From Thiorhodococcus mannitoliphagus (GTDB lineage Bacteria; Pseudomonadota; Gammaproteobacteria; Chromatiales; Chromatiaceae): a DNA stretch of 64,000 bases. The stretch spans positions 62,001 through 126,000 of the forward strand of contig NZ_JAAIJR010000003.1 of assembly GCF_010915725.1 (NCBI RefSeq), in the 5' to 3' direction. This document shows positions 1 to 12,911 of the stretch, in pieces (the stretch's first letter is position 1; the number at the start of each line of letters is the position of its first letter). Below the pieces are notes generated by a model. It made no database searches and had not been told where the DNA came from. It worked only from the letters and a program-made list of their open reading frames with translations. The translations under genes and the position numbers were made by a program.

Positions 1-834
1 ACGCCGCCGCAGCGACCAGCGCGGAGACTGCAACGGTGGAATGCCGCCGACCTGGGAGGAGCGCAGCGTCAGGCGCCGTTGATGAAAGCCTTCGCCCAAG
101 GGCAGGGTCGCCGCTCGCGTGCCGAGCCAGCTCATCTCGACCACGGTCGACTCGAAGCCCGCCAGCTCGAGTGCGGTCACCAAGCCGGCAGGATTGCCGC
201 TGGCATGGATCACCAGGTCGGCCTCGCGCCTTGCCTGCTGGGGTATCGCGAAGCGCACGCCTAATGCCTTGGCCACCTCGGCCTTACCTGGATCGACGTC
301 GATCAGCTCCACCTCGCAGCCCGGGATCTTGCCCGCCAGCCAGGCGACGAGACAGCCGACCGTCCCCGCGCCAATGACCGCGATGCGGTCACCAAGCCTG
401 GGCGTCGCGTCCCAGAGCCCGTTGACGGCGGTCTCCATGTTGGCGGCAAGAATCGCTCGCGACGCTGGAACCGCATCGGGCAGGGGAACCACGGCCTCGG
501 CGGGCACCACGTAGTGCGTCTGATGCGGATAGAGACAGAAGACCTGCTTGCCGACCAGTGCTGCCGACCCTTCCTCGACCTCTCCGACGCTGCAATAGCC
601 GTACTTGACCGGAAAGCTGAAGTCGCCCTCCTGAAAGGGCGCGCGCATCCGCCGGTGCTCGCTCGGGGGGATCTCACCGCGATAGACCAGTGCCTCGGTG
701 CCACGGCTGACCGCGCCATACAGGGCGCGCACCCGGACCTGGCCGGGCTCGACCTCAGGCCAGGGCTCGGGCCTCAGCTCCCCCTGACCGGGGGCCGTTA
801 CCCAGTAAGCAAAGGCTTTCCTTGACTCGGTCAC
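1..834 (-). CDS. Zinc-type medium-chain alcohol dehydrogenase, C-terminus cut by window edge
   Basis: The minus strand reads continuously from a GTG at 834 to the left edge. The product begins [20 protein letters not shown] and continues with a GroES-like segment ([20 protein letters not shown]) of the zinc-binding dehydrogenase superfamily. A Rossmann segment follows ([20 protein letters not shown]), which is the nucleotide-binding glycine motif. About 278 residues are visible and the C-terminus lies outside the window. I chose GTG 834 because a GGAG lies nine bases upstream; a GTG at 849 is also in frame. The catalytic zinc ligands of classical alcohol dehydrogenases are not obvious, so the substrate is unknown. 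It could also be called a quinone-oxidoreductase-like or threonine-dehydrogenase-like protein. Confidence 0.8.
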   Translation of the reverse strand, partial: MTESRKAFAYWVTAPGQGELRPEPWPEVEPGQVRVRALYGAVSRGTEALVYRGEIPPSEHRRMRAPFQEGDFSFPVKYGYCSVGEVEEGSAALVGKQVFCLYPHQTHYVVPAEAVVPLPDAVPASRAILAANMETAVNGLWDATPRLGDRIAVIGAGTVGCLVAWLAGKIPGCEVELIDVDPGKAEVAKALGVRFAIPQQARREADLVIHASGNPAGLVTALELAGFESTVVEMSWLGTRAATLPLGEGFHQRRLTLRSSQVGGIPPLQSPRWSLRRR

Positions 835-1138
835 GACTCGGAACTCCACAGCGATAGAGGGAACGAGATGATGATGGCTCCGGGCTCATGCAACACCCTG
901 GGGTTATCGATGATCAGAAAAGCCGCGTCGACAAGCTGCCGCGTCGACAAGCTGATAGGAGGCGTTTAACCTTCCTGGCTTTGGTACCGCTCGAGGCTCG
1001 CGGCCTATTCGGACTGAATCGTCGAAACGAATCGGCTTCCTCGGTTGCCGCGCAACCCACCGCGAGAATGATCCAAGGCCGAACCCTGACCTCGCGCTTT
1101 GGCCATGCAGCACCATCATCCAGGCCGCCTGGGTCAAC
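835..1138. other. Divergent intergenic region between the dehydrogenase and mnmA
   Basis: This gap must hold the promoters of two divergent genes, but I see no convincing -35/-10 pair. The only structure I noticed is a perfect 16-bp tandem duplication, CCGCGTCGACAAGCTG, at 923-938 and 939-954. No RNA gene was recognised. Confidence 0.5.
923..954. repeat. Perfect 16-bp tandem duplication
   Basis: CCGCGTCGACAAGCTG occurs twice head to tail. It lies between the divergent dehydrogenase and mnmA genes. It may be a simple slippage product, or a pair of binding sites in the shared promoter region; nothing else supports the second reading. Confidence 0.75.
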
Positions 1139-2287
1139 ATGCATCACGAAAACACCTCAGACACCCCCAAAGGCGTCATGGTCGGACTCTCCGGCGGCGT
1201 CGACTCGGCCGTGGCCGCCCACCTCTTACTGCAGCAGGGCTACCAGGTCGAAGCCCTCTTCATGAAAAACTGGGAGGAGGACGATGAAGCGGGCTATTGC
1301 GCCGCCGCCGAGGATCTGGCCGACGCCCAGGCCGTCGCTGAGCGGCTTGGCATCCGGCTGCGCACGGTCAATTTCTCGACCGAGTATTGGGATCAGGTCT
1401 TCGCCGAGTTCCTGCGCGAATACCAAGCCTTGCGGACACCGAATCCCGACGTGCTCTGCAACAAGGAGATCAAGTTCACCGCCTTTCTCGACTATGCGCT
1501 CAGCCTCGGCGCCGAGGCGATCGCAACCGGCCACTATGCCCGCATCACGCGCGACAGCGGCGGCAGTCACCTGTGCCGCTGCGCCGATGAGGACAAGGAT
1601 CAGACCTATTTCCTTCATCTCCTGAGCCAAGACCAGCTGTCCCATACGCTCTTTCCGCTCCAGGACTTGACGAAGTCCGAGGTCCGCGCCATTGCGCGGC
1701 AGATCGGGCTGGCCAACGCCGAGAAGAAGGACAGCACGGGCATCTGCTTCATCGGTGAGCGGCGCTTTAGAGACTTTCTCGCCCGCTACCTGCCGCGCGA
1801 GCCAGGCCCCATTGAGACCCCCGAGGGCAAGCGGATCGGGGAGCATCAGGGGTTGGCCTACTACACCATCGGTCAGCGCCAGGGACTCGGGATCGGAGGC
1901 GTCGCGGAGGGACGCGAGGCGCCCTGGTATGTCGTCGCCAAAGACGCCATCTCCAATTGCCTCATCGTCGCTCAAGACAGCCACCATCCGCTGCTCATGT
2001 CCAAGGGGCTGGAGGCGCTACGACCCCATTGGATTCAGGGTCGGCCGCCGACGCCCCTACCCTACCGCTGTCTCTGTCGTCTGCGCCATCGCCAGCCGCT
2101 GCAGATCTGCGAGCTGGTTTCGACGACCGAGGACGGATGCCGGGTGCGCTTTATCGAGCCGCAGCGGGCGGTGACACCAGGCCAGTCGATCGTCTTCTAC
2201 CAGGACGAGGCCTGCTTGGGGGGCGCGGTGATCGAGCGCGGCTGGTCCGACCAGGCCCCGGACGGCCTAGCCGAAGGCTCGAGCTGA
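1139..2287 (+). CDS. mnmA: tRNA-specific 2-thiouridylase MnmA
   Basis: MnmA transfers sulfur, relayed from the TusABCDE system, to C2 of the wobble uridine of tRNA-Lys, -Glu and -Gln. The 382-residue product has the full family length. It shows the N-type ATP pyrophosphatase P-loop SGGVDS at residues 18-23. It has [12 protein letters not shown] containing the first catalytic cysteine (about Cys107), and [11 protein letters not shown] with the second (about Cys203). The C-terminal part is the usual beta-barrel RNA-binding region. The ATG at 1139 places the P-loop at the normal distance from the N-terminus, although no strong ribosome site precedes it. hflD follows 270 bp downstream, a conserved gammaproteobacterial pairing. 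Cytoplasmic housekeeping enzyme. Confidence 0.97.
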   Translation: MHHENTSDTPKGVMVGLSGGVDSAVAAHLLLQQGYQVEALFMKNWEEDDEAGYCAAAEDLADAQAVAERLGIRLRTVNFSTEYWDQVFAEFLREYQALRTPNPDVLCNKEIKFTAFLDYALSLGAEAIATGHYARITRDSGGSHLCRCADEDKDQTYFLHLLSQDQLSHTLFPLQDLTKSEVRAIARQIGLANAEKKDSTGICFIGERRFRDFLARYLPREPGPIETPEGKRIGEHQGLAYYTIGQRQGLGIGGVAEGREAPWYVVAKDAISNCLIVAQDSHHPLLMSKGLEALRPHWIQGRPPTPLPYRCLCRLRHRQPLQICELVSTTEDGCRVRFIEPQRAVTPGQSIVFYQDEACLGGAVIERGWSDQAPDGLAEGSS

Positions 2288-2408
2288 TCACGGCGACCAA
2301 GATCGCTACGACCCAAGTTTGCGTCCAGACCACCGATCGGGGTCAAATGCCCGACGGCCGCAGCCGCCGATCACGACGGCAACTCGGCCTTGGTCATCAG
2401 TTAGGCCG

Positions 2409-2487
2409 GTAGGGTGGACGAGCGAGCGCGAAGTCCACCGAATCCCGCGTCGGCGTTGGTGGACTGCGCTGCGCTTGTTCACCCTAG
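2409..2487. repeat. Short palindromic interspersed element between mnmA and hflD
   Basis: The segment begins TAGGGTGGAC and ends GTTCACCCTA, so its ends are inverted repeats. Inside, AAGTCCACC and GGTGGACTG are also complementary. This pattern recurs in many proteobacterial genomes as a small hairpin-forming repeat. It sits in an otherwise empty 270-bp spacer and could fold in the mnmA-hflD transcript. No second copy was seen in this window. Confidence 0.7.
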
Positions 2488-2557
2488 GGAAGACGACTGA
2501 CCGAAACGATGATCGACGACGGCAACTCTTGTTTCGCTTGTTGGAGACCAGCGCTTT

Positions 2558-3184
2558 ATGGCACACGACAATCAGGACCGCATCATGGCGCTCGCCGGCA
2601 TCTACCAGGCGATCAACTGCGTGGTCCGGATCGCACACCAGGGAACTGCCGATACCGAGGCGATGGAGCCCTGCATCTACAGCCTCTTTCAAGTCGATGC
2701 CACGAGCGTCGAGGCGGTCTACGGTGAGCCCGGAGCTGTCGTGAATGGCGCGCGGCAGATCGTCGCTCAGCTCTTGGGTCAACCGGAGCGCAATCTGGAG
2801 CTGACACGCTACGTCATCCAAGTGATCAGGCTGGAGCGGCACCTCTCGCGGCGGCCGGACATGCTCGCGCGCATCGGCCAGGGCATCGATGAGGCCGGCA
2901 CCAAGCGGGAGCATTTCGCGCTGCTGCACCCGAGCCTCATCGCCCACTTCGCGGATCTCTACAGCAACACGCTGAGCCAGCTCTCGCCGCGCATCATCAT
3001 CCGCGGTGATCAGCTCCACTTGCGCAACCCGGACAACCAGAGCCGTTTACGCGCCTTGCTGCTCGCGGCCGTGCGCTCCGCAATGCTGTGGCGACAAGTT
3101 GGGGGGCGCCGCTTGCAGCTCCTCTTCAAGAACCGCCAGATGCTGGAAGATGCACGCCACTATATCGACGCAACCGCCGCTTGA
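2558..3184 (+). CDS. hflD: HflD family protein (lysogenization regulator homologue)
   Basis: The 208-residue product matches the HflD family along its whole length: N-terminal IMALAGIYQAINCVVRIAHQG, the central LERHLSRRPDML segment, and the HLRNPDNQSRLRALLLAAVRSAMLW region near the end. HflD is an all-helical, membrane-associated protein that in E. coli binds the lambda CII activator and affects lysogenization. Its normal host role is unclear. Its position just downstream of mnmA is conserved in gammaproteobacteria and supports the call. The ATG at 2558 is the first consistent with family alignments; GGAG lies 12 bases upstream, which is rather far. Confidence 0.92.
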   Translation: MAHDNQDRIMALAGIYQAINCVVRIAHQGTADTEAMEPCIYSLFQVDATSVEAVYGEPGAVVNGARQIVAQLLGQPERNLELTRYVIQVIRLERHLSRRPDMLARIGQGIDEAGTKREHFALLHPSLIAHFADLYSNTLSQLSPRIIIRGDQLHLRNPDNQSRLRALLLAAVRSAMLWRQVGGRRLQLLFKNRQMLEDARHYIDATAA

Positions 3185-3228
3185 TCCGACGAGGCTGCGA
3201 CAGGCCGCCACCTCTCAGACCGCGCATC

Positions 3229-3335
3229 CTTAGAAAGCGTCCATCAACAACTTCCCCCCTTTCGCAAAGGGGGGCTAGGGGGGATTTCGGGCGGCATCGC
3301 TCGCATCGGGAAACAATTGATGGACACTTGCTTAG
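3229..3335. mobile_element. R1 element, copy a (CTTAG-ended, 107 bp, non-coding)
   Basis: This is a miniature inverted-repeat element. Its left end CTTAGAAAGCGTCCATCAAC and right end TTGATGGACACTTGCTTAG are complementary apart from a few bases. The centre holds a strong hairpin, CCCCCC-TTTCGCAAA-GGGGGG, followed by CTAG and a second G run. Other copies lie at 6323, 6424, 9417 and 16915, with fragments at 35037, 38083 and 56031. It has no open reading frame, so any mobilisation would need a transposase from elsewhere. Confidence 0.9.
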
Positions 3336-3371
3336 CAACCTCGGCAGCTCATTGCGCCTGCGCGCGCCTCT

Positions 3372-3565
3372 CTAGAATCCTTGAGGGCGTAAAATGCTTG
3401 CAGATGAGTCAAATTTCGATGAAGCGTCCGACCCTCCAAGGCCGCCAGGATCGGAATCGGAATCGGGGTCGGAATCGGAATCGGGATCGAACCGACGATA
3501 GCGATGCCGATTCCGATAGCGATCCCGATGGCATGACGCGTCGGTCTGATGCGAAGCCTCGCTAG
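3372..3565 (+). repeat. R2 element, copy 1 (CTAG-ended, contains a GGAATC/GGATCG hexamer array)
   Basis: The element starts at CTAGAATCCTTGAGGGCG and ends AAGCCTCGCTAG. It carries an imprecise hexanucleotide array (GGAATC, GGGTCG, GGGATCG units) at about 3449-3535, part of it on the opposite strand sense. An almost identical sequence lies in the opposite orientation at 32241-32416, and the last 24 bases recur at 56328-56351. Between hflD and acnA it may contribute RNA hairpins, because the CGAT-rich runs are partly self-complementary. It has no coding capacity. Confidence 0.85.
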
Positions 3566-3662
3566 AAATGCATGTATTGCACCGCAGCATATGGCGTAAA
3601 GCGGCCCTGAACGCTAGAATTTCGCGCTGTCCCGAATTTCCCAGAATGTGCCGGAGCCCTAA

Positions 3663-6322
<2,660 letters not shown>

Positions 6323-6326
<4 letters not shown>

Positions 6327-6423
6327 GAAAGCGTCCATCAACAACTTCCCCCCTTTCGCAAAGGGGGCTAGGGGGGATTTCGGGCGGCATCGCTCGCATC
6401 GGGAAACAATTGATGGACACTTG

Positions 6424-6428
<5 letters not shown>
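6323..6428. mobile_element. R1 element, copy b, overlapping the acnA stop codon
   Basis: This copy begins CTAAGAAAGCGTCCATCAAC and ends TTGATGGACACTTGCTAAG. Its first CTAAG contains the TAA stop of acnA. The hairpin CCCCCC-TTTCGCAAA-GGGGG makes it a likely transcription end for acnA, though no clear T-run follows. Its last CTAAG is also the first CTAAG of copy c, so the two copies form a head-to-tail pair sharing one five-base end. Confidence 0.9.
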
Positions 6429-8057
<1,629 letters not shown>

Positions 8058-8428
8058 TCCCAATGATCCGGCAAGCGGTGAGATCGCTCGCCGCCCACGG
8101 CTTGAGCACAAGGGTATTCGACCTTGTGGCGAAGCACCGCATCAGGGCACCGGACCTGTCGAAGAATAGGCGGAGCCAAAAATAAAAAGGCCGGTCACGC
8201 ATGCGCGTGATCGGCCCTCCCATGAGCCCCAGTCGGGGGGCGAGGCTCATTGGACTCAACGCGACCAGCAACAAAGCCGGTCAGCTCTCTTGACTCTAGT
8301 TATAGATCCTAGCTTGCGAGCATCAAGCATCCGGCGTGGGATGGGACGCTCTGCCCCGCGGGCCGCCTTGAGTGTATCGAGAGCACTCAAGACAGCCCGC
8401 GGAGATTCGCCTGCGGGCGAGTGTTGTC
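8058..8428. other. Convergent spacer with several hairpins
   Basis: purB and the OmpA-like gene converge on this 371-bp gap. It holds the minus-strand terminator at 8179-8216 and a hairpin ATGAGCC...GGCTCAT at about 8222-8250. An eight-base stem, CTTGAGTG...CACTCAAG, lies at about 8369-8393, and a GCCCGCAGG/CCGCGGGC-type stem lies just after the OmpA-like stop. I recognise no gene in it. Confidence 0.5.
8179..8216 (-). terminator. Rho-independent terminator for the OmpA-like gene
   Basis: On the minus strand a 12-bp stem, GGCCGATCACGC with GCGTGACCGGCC (one G-T pair), and a four-base loop are followed directly by TTTTTATTTTT. This is a classical intrinsic terminator, reading away from the OmpA-like gene. 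Confidence 0.85.
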
Positions 8429-8998
8429 TTATTGCGCGAGGATCTTCACGCGACGCTGCTCGACGGAGTAAATGTCGACGCCAGGCAGCATGTCCATTTC
8501 GCCACGGCTCTCGACGGAGACGATATCCCCAGCCGGAACGCCACGGCTAATCATGTACTCTTGGACGGTCTGAGCGCGACGCAGGCCGAGCTGGTAGTTG
8601 TAAGCCTCGGAGCCCTTGGCGTCGGTGTGGCCAGTCAGCGAAATCTGCTCGCGTGCCTGGGTCGCATTGACGTTGGCGATGTAGTCGTCGAGACGCGCCA
8701 GCTCGCCGTCGTTGACGATGTTGTCGATGCGGTACTTATCGAACTCGAAGTTCAGGCGAACGGTGAACTCCTGTGGCACGACGGGCTGAACGCAAGGCTC
8801 GAGGTCGTTCGCACCGTGCAGACTCTGCCAGCACTCGCCATAGTTGGTCACCCAGGCGGTCCCTTCGGGCTTCGCGGACCAGAAGTGCTCCATCATGTAG
8901 TCGCTAGCGGTCGCCACGAGAGGTGCCGAGAGGAGAGTAGCCACTGCGAACGTGGCCGCCACCGAAGCGAGGCTTTTGATTTTCAATTGTTTGCGCAT
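8429..8998 (-). CDS. OmpA-family peptidoglycan-associated outer-membrane protein
   Basis: The 189-residue product has an N-terminal signal peptide (positive start MRKQLKIK, hydrophobic core to about residue 30, ATAS cleavage region). A short linker then leads into an OmpA C-terminal domain. FEFDKYRIDN, SLTGHTDAKGSEAYNYQLGLRRAQ and VESRGEMD are the usual peptidoglycan-binding motifs. There is no N-terminal eight-strand barrel, so it is a small soluble or anchored OmpA-like protein of the periplasm. It is not full-length OmpA. No lipobox cysteine is seen, so it is probably not Pal. It stands alone, with an AT-rich likely promoter region upstream (9000-9280) and a strong terminator downstream. 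Confidence 0.9.
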   Translation of the reverse strand: MRKQLKIKSLASVAATFAVATLLSAPLVATASDYMMEHFWSAKPEGTAWVTNYGECWQSLHGANDLEPCVQPVVPQEFTVRLNFEFDKYRIDNIVNDGELARLDDYIANVNATQAREQISLTGHTDAKGSEAYNYQLGLRRAQTVQEYMISRGVPAGDIVSVESRGEMDMLPGVDIYSVEQRRVKILAQ

Positions 8999-9416
8999 CT
9001 TTTCGTTTTCCTGTTCAGGTGGGTGGAGATGATCGAATCGGAGACTTTGGGTTAAGCTGATTCAGACGTCAGTAAAAAACAACACGTCGTGATTCTTTCG
9101 GCTAACGCCACGTTTCCGCCTCGCGAATCTCACTGGCGAAATTATCGGAGCGCTGACGACCTAATCAGGACCGCTCGTTTGACACAGGCATTTTAGCCTA
9201 CAAGAAGAGCAAAAGTGCAACTTTTTTCGGTCTCCGCAACATATTTACAACGCGAGCGCCGAAACCGCGACATCTAGCACCCAAGGCACGGTGATTCATG
9301 AGGCAAACCAAAGCAGAAGCGCGATACTCGTGCGCAACAAAAAAACAACAGGCAGCTGGCTCCAGCGGTCGACCGAAGCGGCGGGATGTCTCAGTGGGGC
9401 AGTCGGCGCGAGCACC
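8999..9416. other. AT-richer upstream region of the OmpA-like gene
   Basis: The segment is noticeably richer in A/T than its surroundings, especially 9060-9260. It probably contains the OmpA-like promoter, read leftwards. A small inverted repeat, AAAAGTGCAACTTTT, lies near 9210-9225. I see no convincing open reading frame. The R1 element at 9417 ends the region. Confidence 0.4.
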
Positions 9417-9523
9417 CTTAGAAAGCGTGCATCAACAACTTCCCCCCTTTCGCAAAGGGGGGCTAGGGGGGATTTCGGGCGGCACCGCTCGCATCGGCAA
9501 ACAATTGATGGACACTTGCTTAG
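9417..9523. mobile_element. R1 element, copy d
   Basis: A full copy from CTTAGAAAGCGTGCATCAAC to TTGATGGACACTTGCTTAG, containing the same C6...G6 hairpin. It ends 14 bp before the start codon of the DUF7931-like gene. It may therefore have displaced the normal promoter or 5' leader of that gene, or it may supply part of the leader. Confidence 0.9.
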
Positions 9524-9537
9524 CGAGGCTTTGAGTC

Positions 9538-10056
9538 ATGCATCTGACCGACGACGAGAACCCTCAGCTCGGTACTTCAAGAGGATCAATCGAACTCGAT
9601 CGCATAGCCGCGATTCGCGATATCAGCGCCTTGCTGGCGAGCCAGGCGCGAAGGGAACTCCTCGTCTTTGGACGCACCTTGGAATCCAACATCTATGATC
9701 AAGAGGCATTCCTCGACGCTGTCCGGCAGCTGGCGCTAGCTCGGCCGGTCCTGTCGGTTCGGATCCTCGTCTTCGATCCACGGGACGCCGCGACATCAGG
9801 GCACAGACTGGTCGAGCTGGCGCGTCGCCTGACCTCGAGGATCGCGATCCGCCGCGTCGACGATGATGACCGCGAGCGCTTAGACGCCTTTCTCATCGCG
9901 GATGAGCGCGGCTTCATCAGGCGGCGGCTGGCGGAGACCATGGAGGCCGTGGCGGATTTCAACGCCCCCTTGGAAGCGCGCCGGCTCAGGAGCGAGTTCA
10001 ACCTGCTTTGGGAAAGAGGCGCAACCGACCCCGAACTCAGGCGACTCTCCCTATGA
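9538..10056 (+). CDS. DUF7931-like protein of unknown function
   Basis: The 172-residue product is acidic and soluble, with no signal peptide or membrane segment. Motifs such as IRDISALLASQARRELLVFG, LRILVFDPRDAA-like text and a C-terminal FNLLWERG resemble proteins annotated as DUF7931, which have a phospholipase-D-like fold without the HKD catalytic motif. No HxKxxxxD is visible here, so catalysis is not claimed. The stop overlaps the next start by ATGA, so the two proteins are probably made together. The R1 element ends 14 bp before the ATG, and no strong ribosome site is seen. Confidence 0.6.
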   Translation: MHLTDDENPQLGTSRGSIELDRIAAIRDISALLASQARRELLVFGRTLESNIYDQEAFLDAVRQLALARPVLSVRILVFDPRDAATSGHRLVELARRLTSRIAIRRVDDDDRERLDAFLIADERGFIRRRLAETMEAVADFNAPLEARRLRSEFNLLWERGATDPELRRLSL

Positions 10057-11147
10057 GGCAAACGCATCCCTCCCAAAGCCCCGGCGGACGGCGCTGGCTG
10101 CGCCTGATCGCGCTCCTGGTCCTGGTGCTCTCGGGGGCGGTTTCCGGCTGGACCTGGTGGGCGGAAGCGCATTCCAGCGAGGAACGTGCCCTGCGAACAC
10201 TGGTTCAGGATCGCCTCGAAGACTGGATGCCGGAGGCCATGTCACCCAGTCGCGACGACTGGTACGGACTCAAGCACCTCTCGGACGCAACGCCCTCGAG
10301 CCTTCCGCGCATCCTGCTCGTTCACGGCCTAGACGAGCCAGGCACCATCTGGGAAGCCCTCATCCCCGCACTGCAAGAACAGCATTGCGACCTCTGGGAG
10401 CTGCATTATCCCAACGATCAGGGCATCGACCGCAGCACCGCCTATCTCGCGAAGCTGTGGGGCCAGCTCCCAGACAGCCACCCGATCATTCTCATCGGGC
10501 ATAGCATGGGGGGGCTGGTGATTCGCGATTTCGTGACCGCGTGGAGACATCCTGTCGGCGAGACGCCTCGGGTCACGGGTGCCAGCGTTGCGGGCGCCAT
10601 TCTCGTCGGCACACCCAATCATGGCTCCGATTGGGCTAGATTGAGAATCTGGCTGGAGCTGCGCGAGCACCTGATCGTCAACGAAGACCGTCAGTTCTCA
10701 CTCCTGGCCGCCTTGCGAGACGGCACTGGCGCGGCCAAGATCGACCTCAGGCCGGAAAGCGATTTCCTCAACCAACTCAACGCCCGCCCCTGGCCAAGCG
10801 ACATCCCCATAAGACTCATTGGAGGTGTCCTGGTCGACCCCACGCCGGCAATGACGGAAAGCCTGGCGACGATTTCCGAGCAGACGGGCTCTGATGCCCT
10901 CGAGCAGGTGGTCGCGGCTTGGTGGTCGACCTTGGGCGAGGATCTCGGTGACGGTGTTGTCACGGTCGACTCGCTCAGGCTACCCAATGCGCCGCCGCCA
11001 ATTCTCTTGAGCGCCTCGCACCGGGGCATGCTGAAACGGCTGCTCCCGTCGGACCCAGAGCCACCCGCGGTGCCCGTCATCTTGGACATCCTGAAGGCCT
11101 GGCAGCGCGATCGGCAGCCCGATAGGCTCAGCTCATCGTCCGATTGA
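10053..11147 (+). CDS. Alpha/beta-hydrolase, lipase-like, membrane-anchored
   Basis: The 364-residue product has an N-terminal membrane segment (about residues 14-32, LIALLVLVLSGAVSGWTWW) and then an alpha/beta-hydrolase domain. The oxyanion segment is ILLVHGLDEPG and the nucleophile elbow is GHSMGG; GTPNHGSDWARL resembles lipase and PGAP1-type enzymes. A late Asp and the SASHRG histidine could complete the triad. The domain most likely faces the periplasm. I chose ATG 10053, which overlaps the upstream stop as ATGA; the longer frame from 10008 overlaps more. The 3' end overlaps the convergent 5'-nucleotidase gene by 15 bp. The substrate is unknown. Confidence 0.8.
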   Translation: MRQTHPSQSPGGRRWLRLIALLVLVLSGAVSGWTWWAEAHSSEERALRTLVQDRLEDWMPEAMSPSRDDWYGLKHLSDATPSSLPRILLVHGLDEPGTIWEALIPALQEQHCDLWELHYPNDQGIDRSTAYLAKLWGQLPDSHPIILIGHSMGGLVIRDFVTAWRHPVGETPRVTGASVAGAILVGTPNHGSDWARLRIWLELREHLIVNEDRQFSLLAALRDGTGAAKIDLRPESDFLNQLNARPWPSDIPIRLIGGVLVDPTPAMTESLATISEQTGSDALEQVVAAWWSTLGEDLGDGVVTVDSLRLPNAPPPILLSASHRGMLKRLLPSDPEPPAVPVILDILKAWQRDRQPDRLSSSSD

Positions 11148-12680
11148 TGTCGGGGCTCGGCGCAAGATTCTGCCATCCGAATGCAGCGGCAGCTCGGCGC
11201 CAGCGCGAATGGCCGCAACGACCACCTCCGAGACGAGTCTGCCGGTCTTCACCTGCCCCGCTTGCGACATCAGCATCTGGTAGCCATCACCACCCGCAGC
11301 GAGAAAGTCTGTCATCACGACCCGGTAGCGCGCCTCGGGATCAAGGGGACCTGTGGGAAGCTCCGCCGAAGCCAGTCGATTGCCGTCGATCACATAGCGC
11401 ACGCCCGAAACCTGCAAGAAACCGCCCGAATGATCGCGAGGATGCAGTGAAGCGCTCCGCGCCAGTGCCTCTAGAAGCTGCTGACCTTCAAGCTCAGCCA
11501 CCACCAGCTCGTTGCCGAAGGGCAAGGCCTCGTAAACCTGCTTGAGGGTCACCTCGCCCTTGGGGATGCTGGCCCTGAAGCTGCCCGCGTTGAAGAGCGC
11601 AATGTCCGCGGCGGTGATGTTGCGCGCCAGATCGGCTACGAAATCGCCAAAGATGGCCTCATCTCGCCGAATCAGCGCACGCTCAGCGCTCAAGTCGACG
11701 CCGATGCGACCGATCACTTCATCCATGCCGGCGTCCGCCGCGGCGACGATACGGGCGACCTCGGCCGCGATCTCCGGATCCTCGGCGACCTCCGTAGATA
11801 CCGGGATCAGACGATAGCCGCTCGGCTCGAGGCGCCCCGCGACGCAATTGAGATCCAGCCGCCCGAGCCATTGCCCACGCGCCCCCGCCTGCAAGATGAT
11901 GACGCCAGACTCCATGACGGGCGTTTCGAGCACAGCATGATCATGTCCACCAATGATCACGTCGATGCCATCGACCTCCCTCGCAAGGCGCTTATCAGCG
12001 GCAAGCCCGAGGTGAGAGAGGACCACCACCAAATCGGCCTGAGTCCGCAGCTTTGGCACCAAGGCGCCGGCGATCTCCATGGGATCCGCGACTTGAATAC
12101 CCTTTGTGTTTCGCGGGTGCGTCGTCGTCAGCAGCTCAGCCGTCGTGAGTCCGAGTATCGCGACCCCTGGCTCGGCCGCCCCGCCGATCAGGAGACTCGA
12201 AGGGACCGGCAAGGCGTCCGGCTCGGCACCCAGATTAGCGGTCAGGAAGGGAAACCCGGCCGCGCGCGCCAGGGCACGAAAATTGTCCTGACCGTAGTCG
12301 AATTCGTGGTTGCCGACCGCAGCGGCATCGACACCAATGCGCTCGAGCAAGACCAGGTCTGGCCGCCCCATGAAGAGGCTCGAACTCAGAGTGCCTTGCA
12401 GGAGATCCCCGGCGAAAAGCAACAGCGTTCTTTGCCTGGGTCGCTCGGCGCGCGCCTCGGAGACAAGCGTCGCCAAACGAGCGATGCCACCCGGGTGAGC
12501 CCCATCCGCGCTCGATAGGGGTGCAAGCTGCCCGTGCAGATCGTTGAAGTGCAGAAGGGTTAGGCGATCCTCGGGCCCGCAAGCCGCAGCTGCCGCGCCT
12601 TGAAGTCCAAGGGCAATGAGCAGCCCGAGCAGCCAGTTTCGGACCGGAATCCAGCGAGCCATCAACCCAAATACGTTCAT
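11133..12680 (-). CDS. Periplasmic 5'-nucleotidase / UshA-family metallophosphoesterase
   Basis: The 515-residue product begins with a signal peptide (MARWIPVRNWLLGLLIALG, cleavage near AAAAACG). The metallophosphatase domain shows HFNDLHGQL, GNHEFDYGQDN and IGGHDHAVL, the dinuclear-metal ligands. The C-terminal 5'-nucleotidase domain carries FNAGSFRASIP, the substrate-binding part, and TDFLAAGGDGY. Such enzymes hydrolyse nucleotides or nucleotide sugars in the periplasm for salvage. The start could be ATG 12680 or the Met six codons later. Upstream in-frame codons to 12809 give no plausible signal sequence. It converges with the hydrolase gene, overlapping by 15 bp. Confidence 0.92.
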   Translation of the reverse strand: MNVFGLMARWIPVRNWLLGLLIALGLQGAAAAACGPEDRLTLLHFNDLHGQLAPLSSADGAHPGGIARLATLVSEARAERPRQRTLLLFAGDLLQGTLSSSLFMGRPDLVLLERIGVDAAAVGNHEFDYGQDNFRALARAAGFPFLTANLGAEPDALPVPSSLLIGGAAEPGVAILGLTTAELLTTTHPRNTKGIQVADPMEIAGALVPKLRTQADLVVVLSHLGLAADKRLAREVDGIDVIIGGHDHAVLETPVMESGVIILQAGARGQWLGRLDLNCVAGRLEPSGYRLIPVSTEVAEDPEIAAEVARIVAAADAGMDEVIGRIGVDLSAERALIRRDEAIFGDFVADLARNITAADIALFNAGSFRASIPKGEVTLKQVYEALPFGNELVVAELEGQQLLEALARSASLHPRDHSGGFLQVSGVRYVIDGNRLASAELPTGPLDPEARYRVVMTDFLAAGGDGYQMLMSQAGQVKTGRLVSEVVVAAIRAGAELPLHSDGRILRRAPTSIGR

Positions 12681-12911
12681 TGGAACCGCCAGGACGCGAA
12701 GGACGCGAAGCAAACACAAGGTTGTTTCGCCCAGCCGCTTCCCCCCAGAAGAGATCAGGTTGAGCGTGCTTGAGAGGGTGGCGAGGCATCCTTGCCCGCG
12801 CGCGGGCAACGCAATGGGTCCGCGTCACCAGGAAGATCGGAATGCTCGCGCCGGGCGAGCCACGCTGGCTCGCCCGGCGCTGCCCTGTGCGGGCTTACTC
12901 CAGGGGCTGGC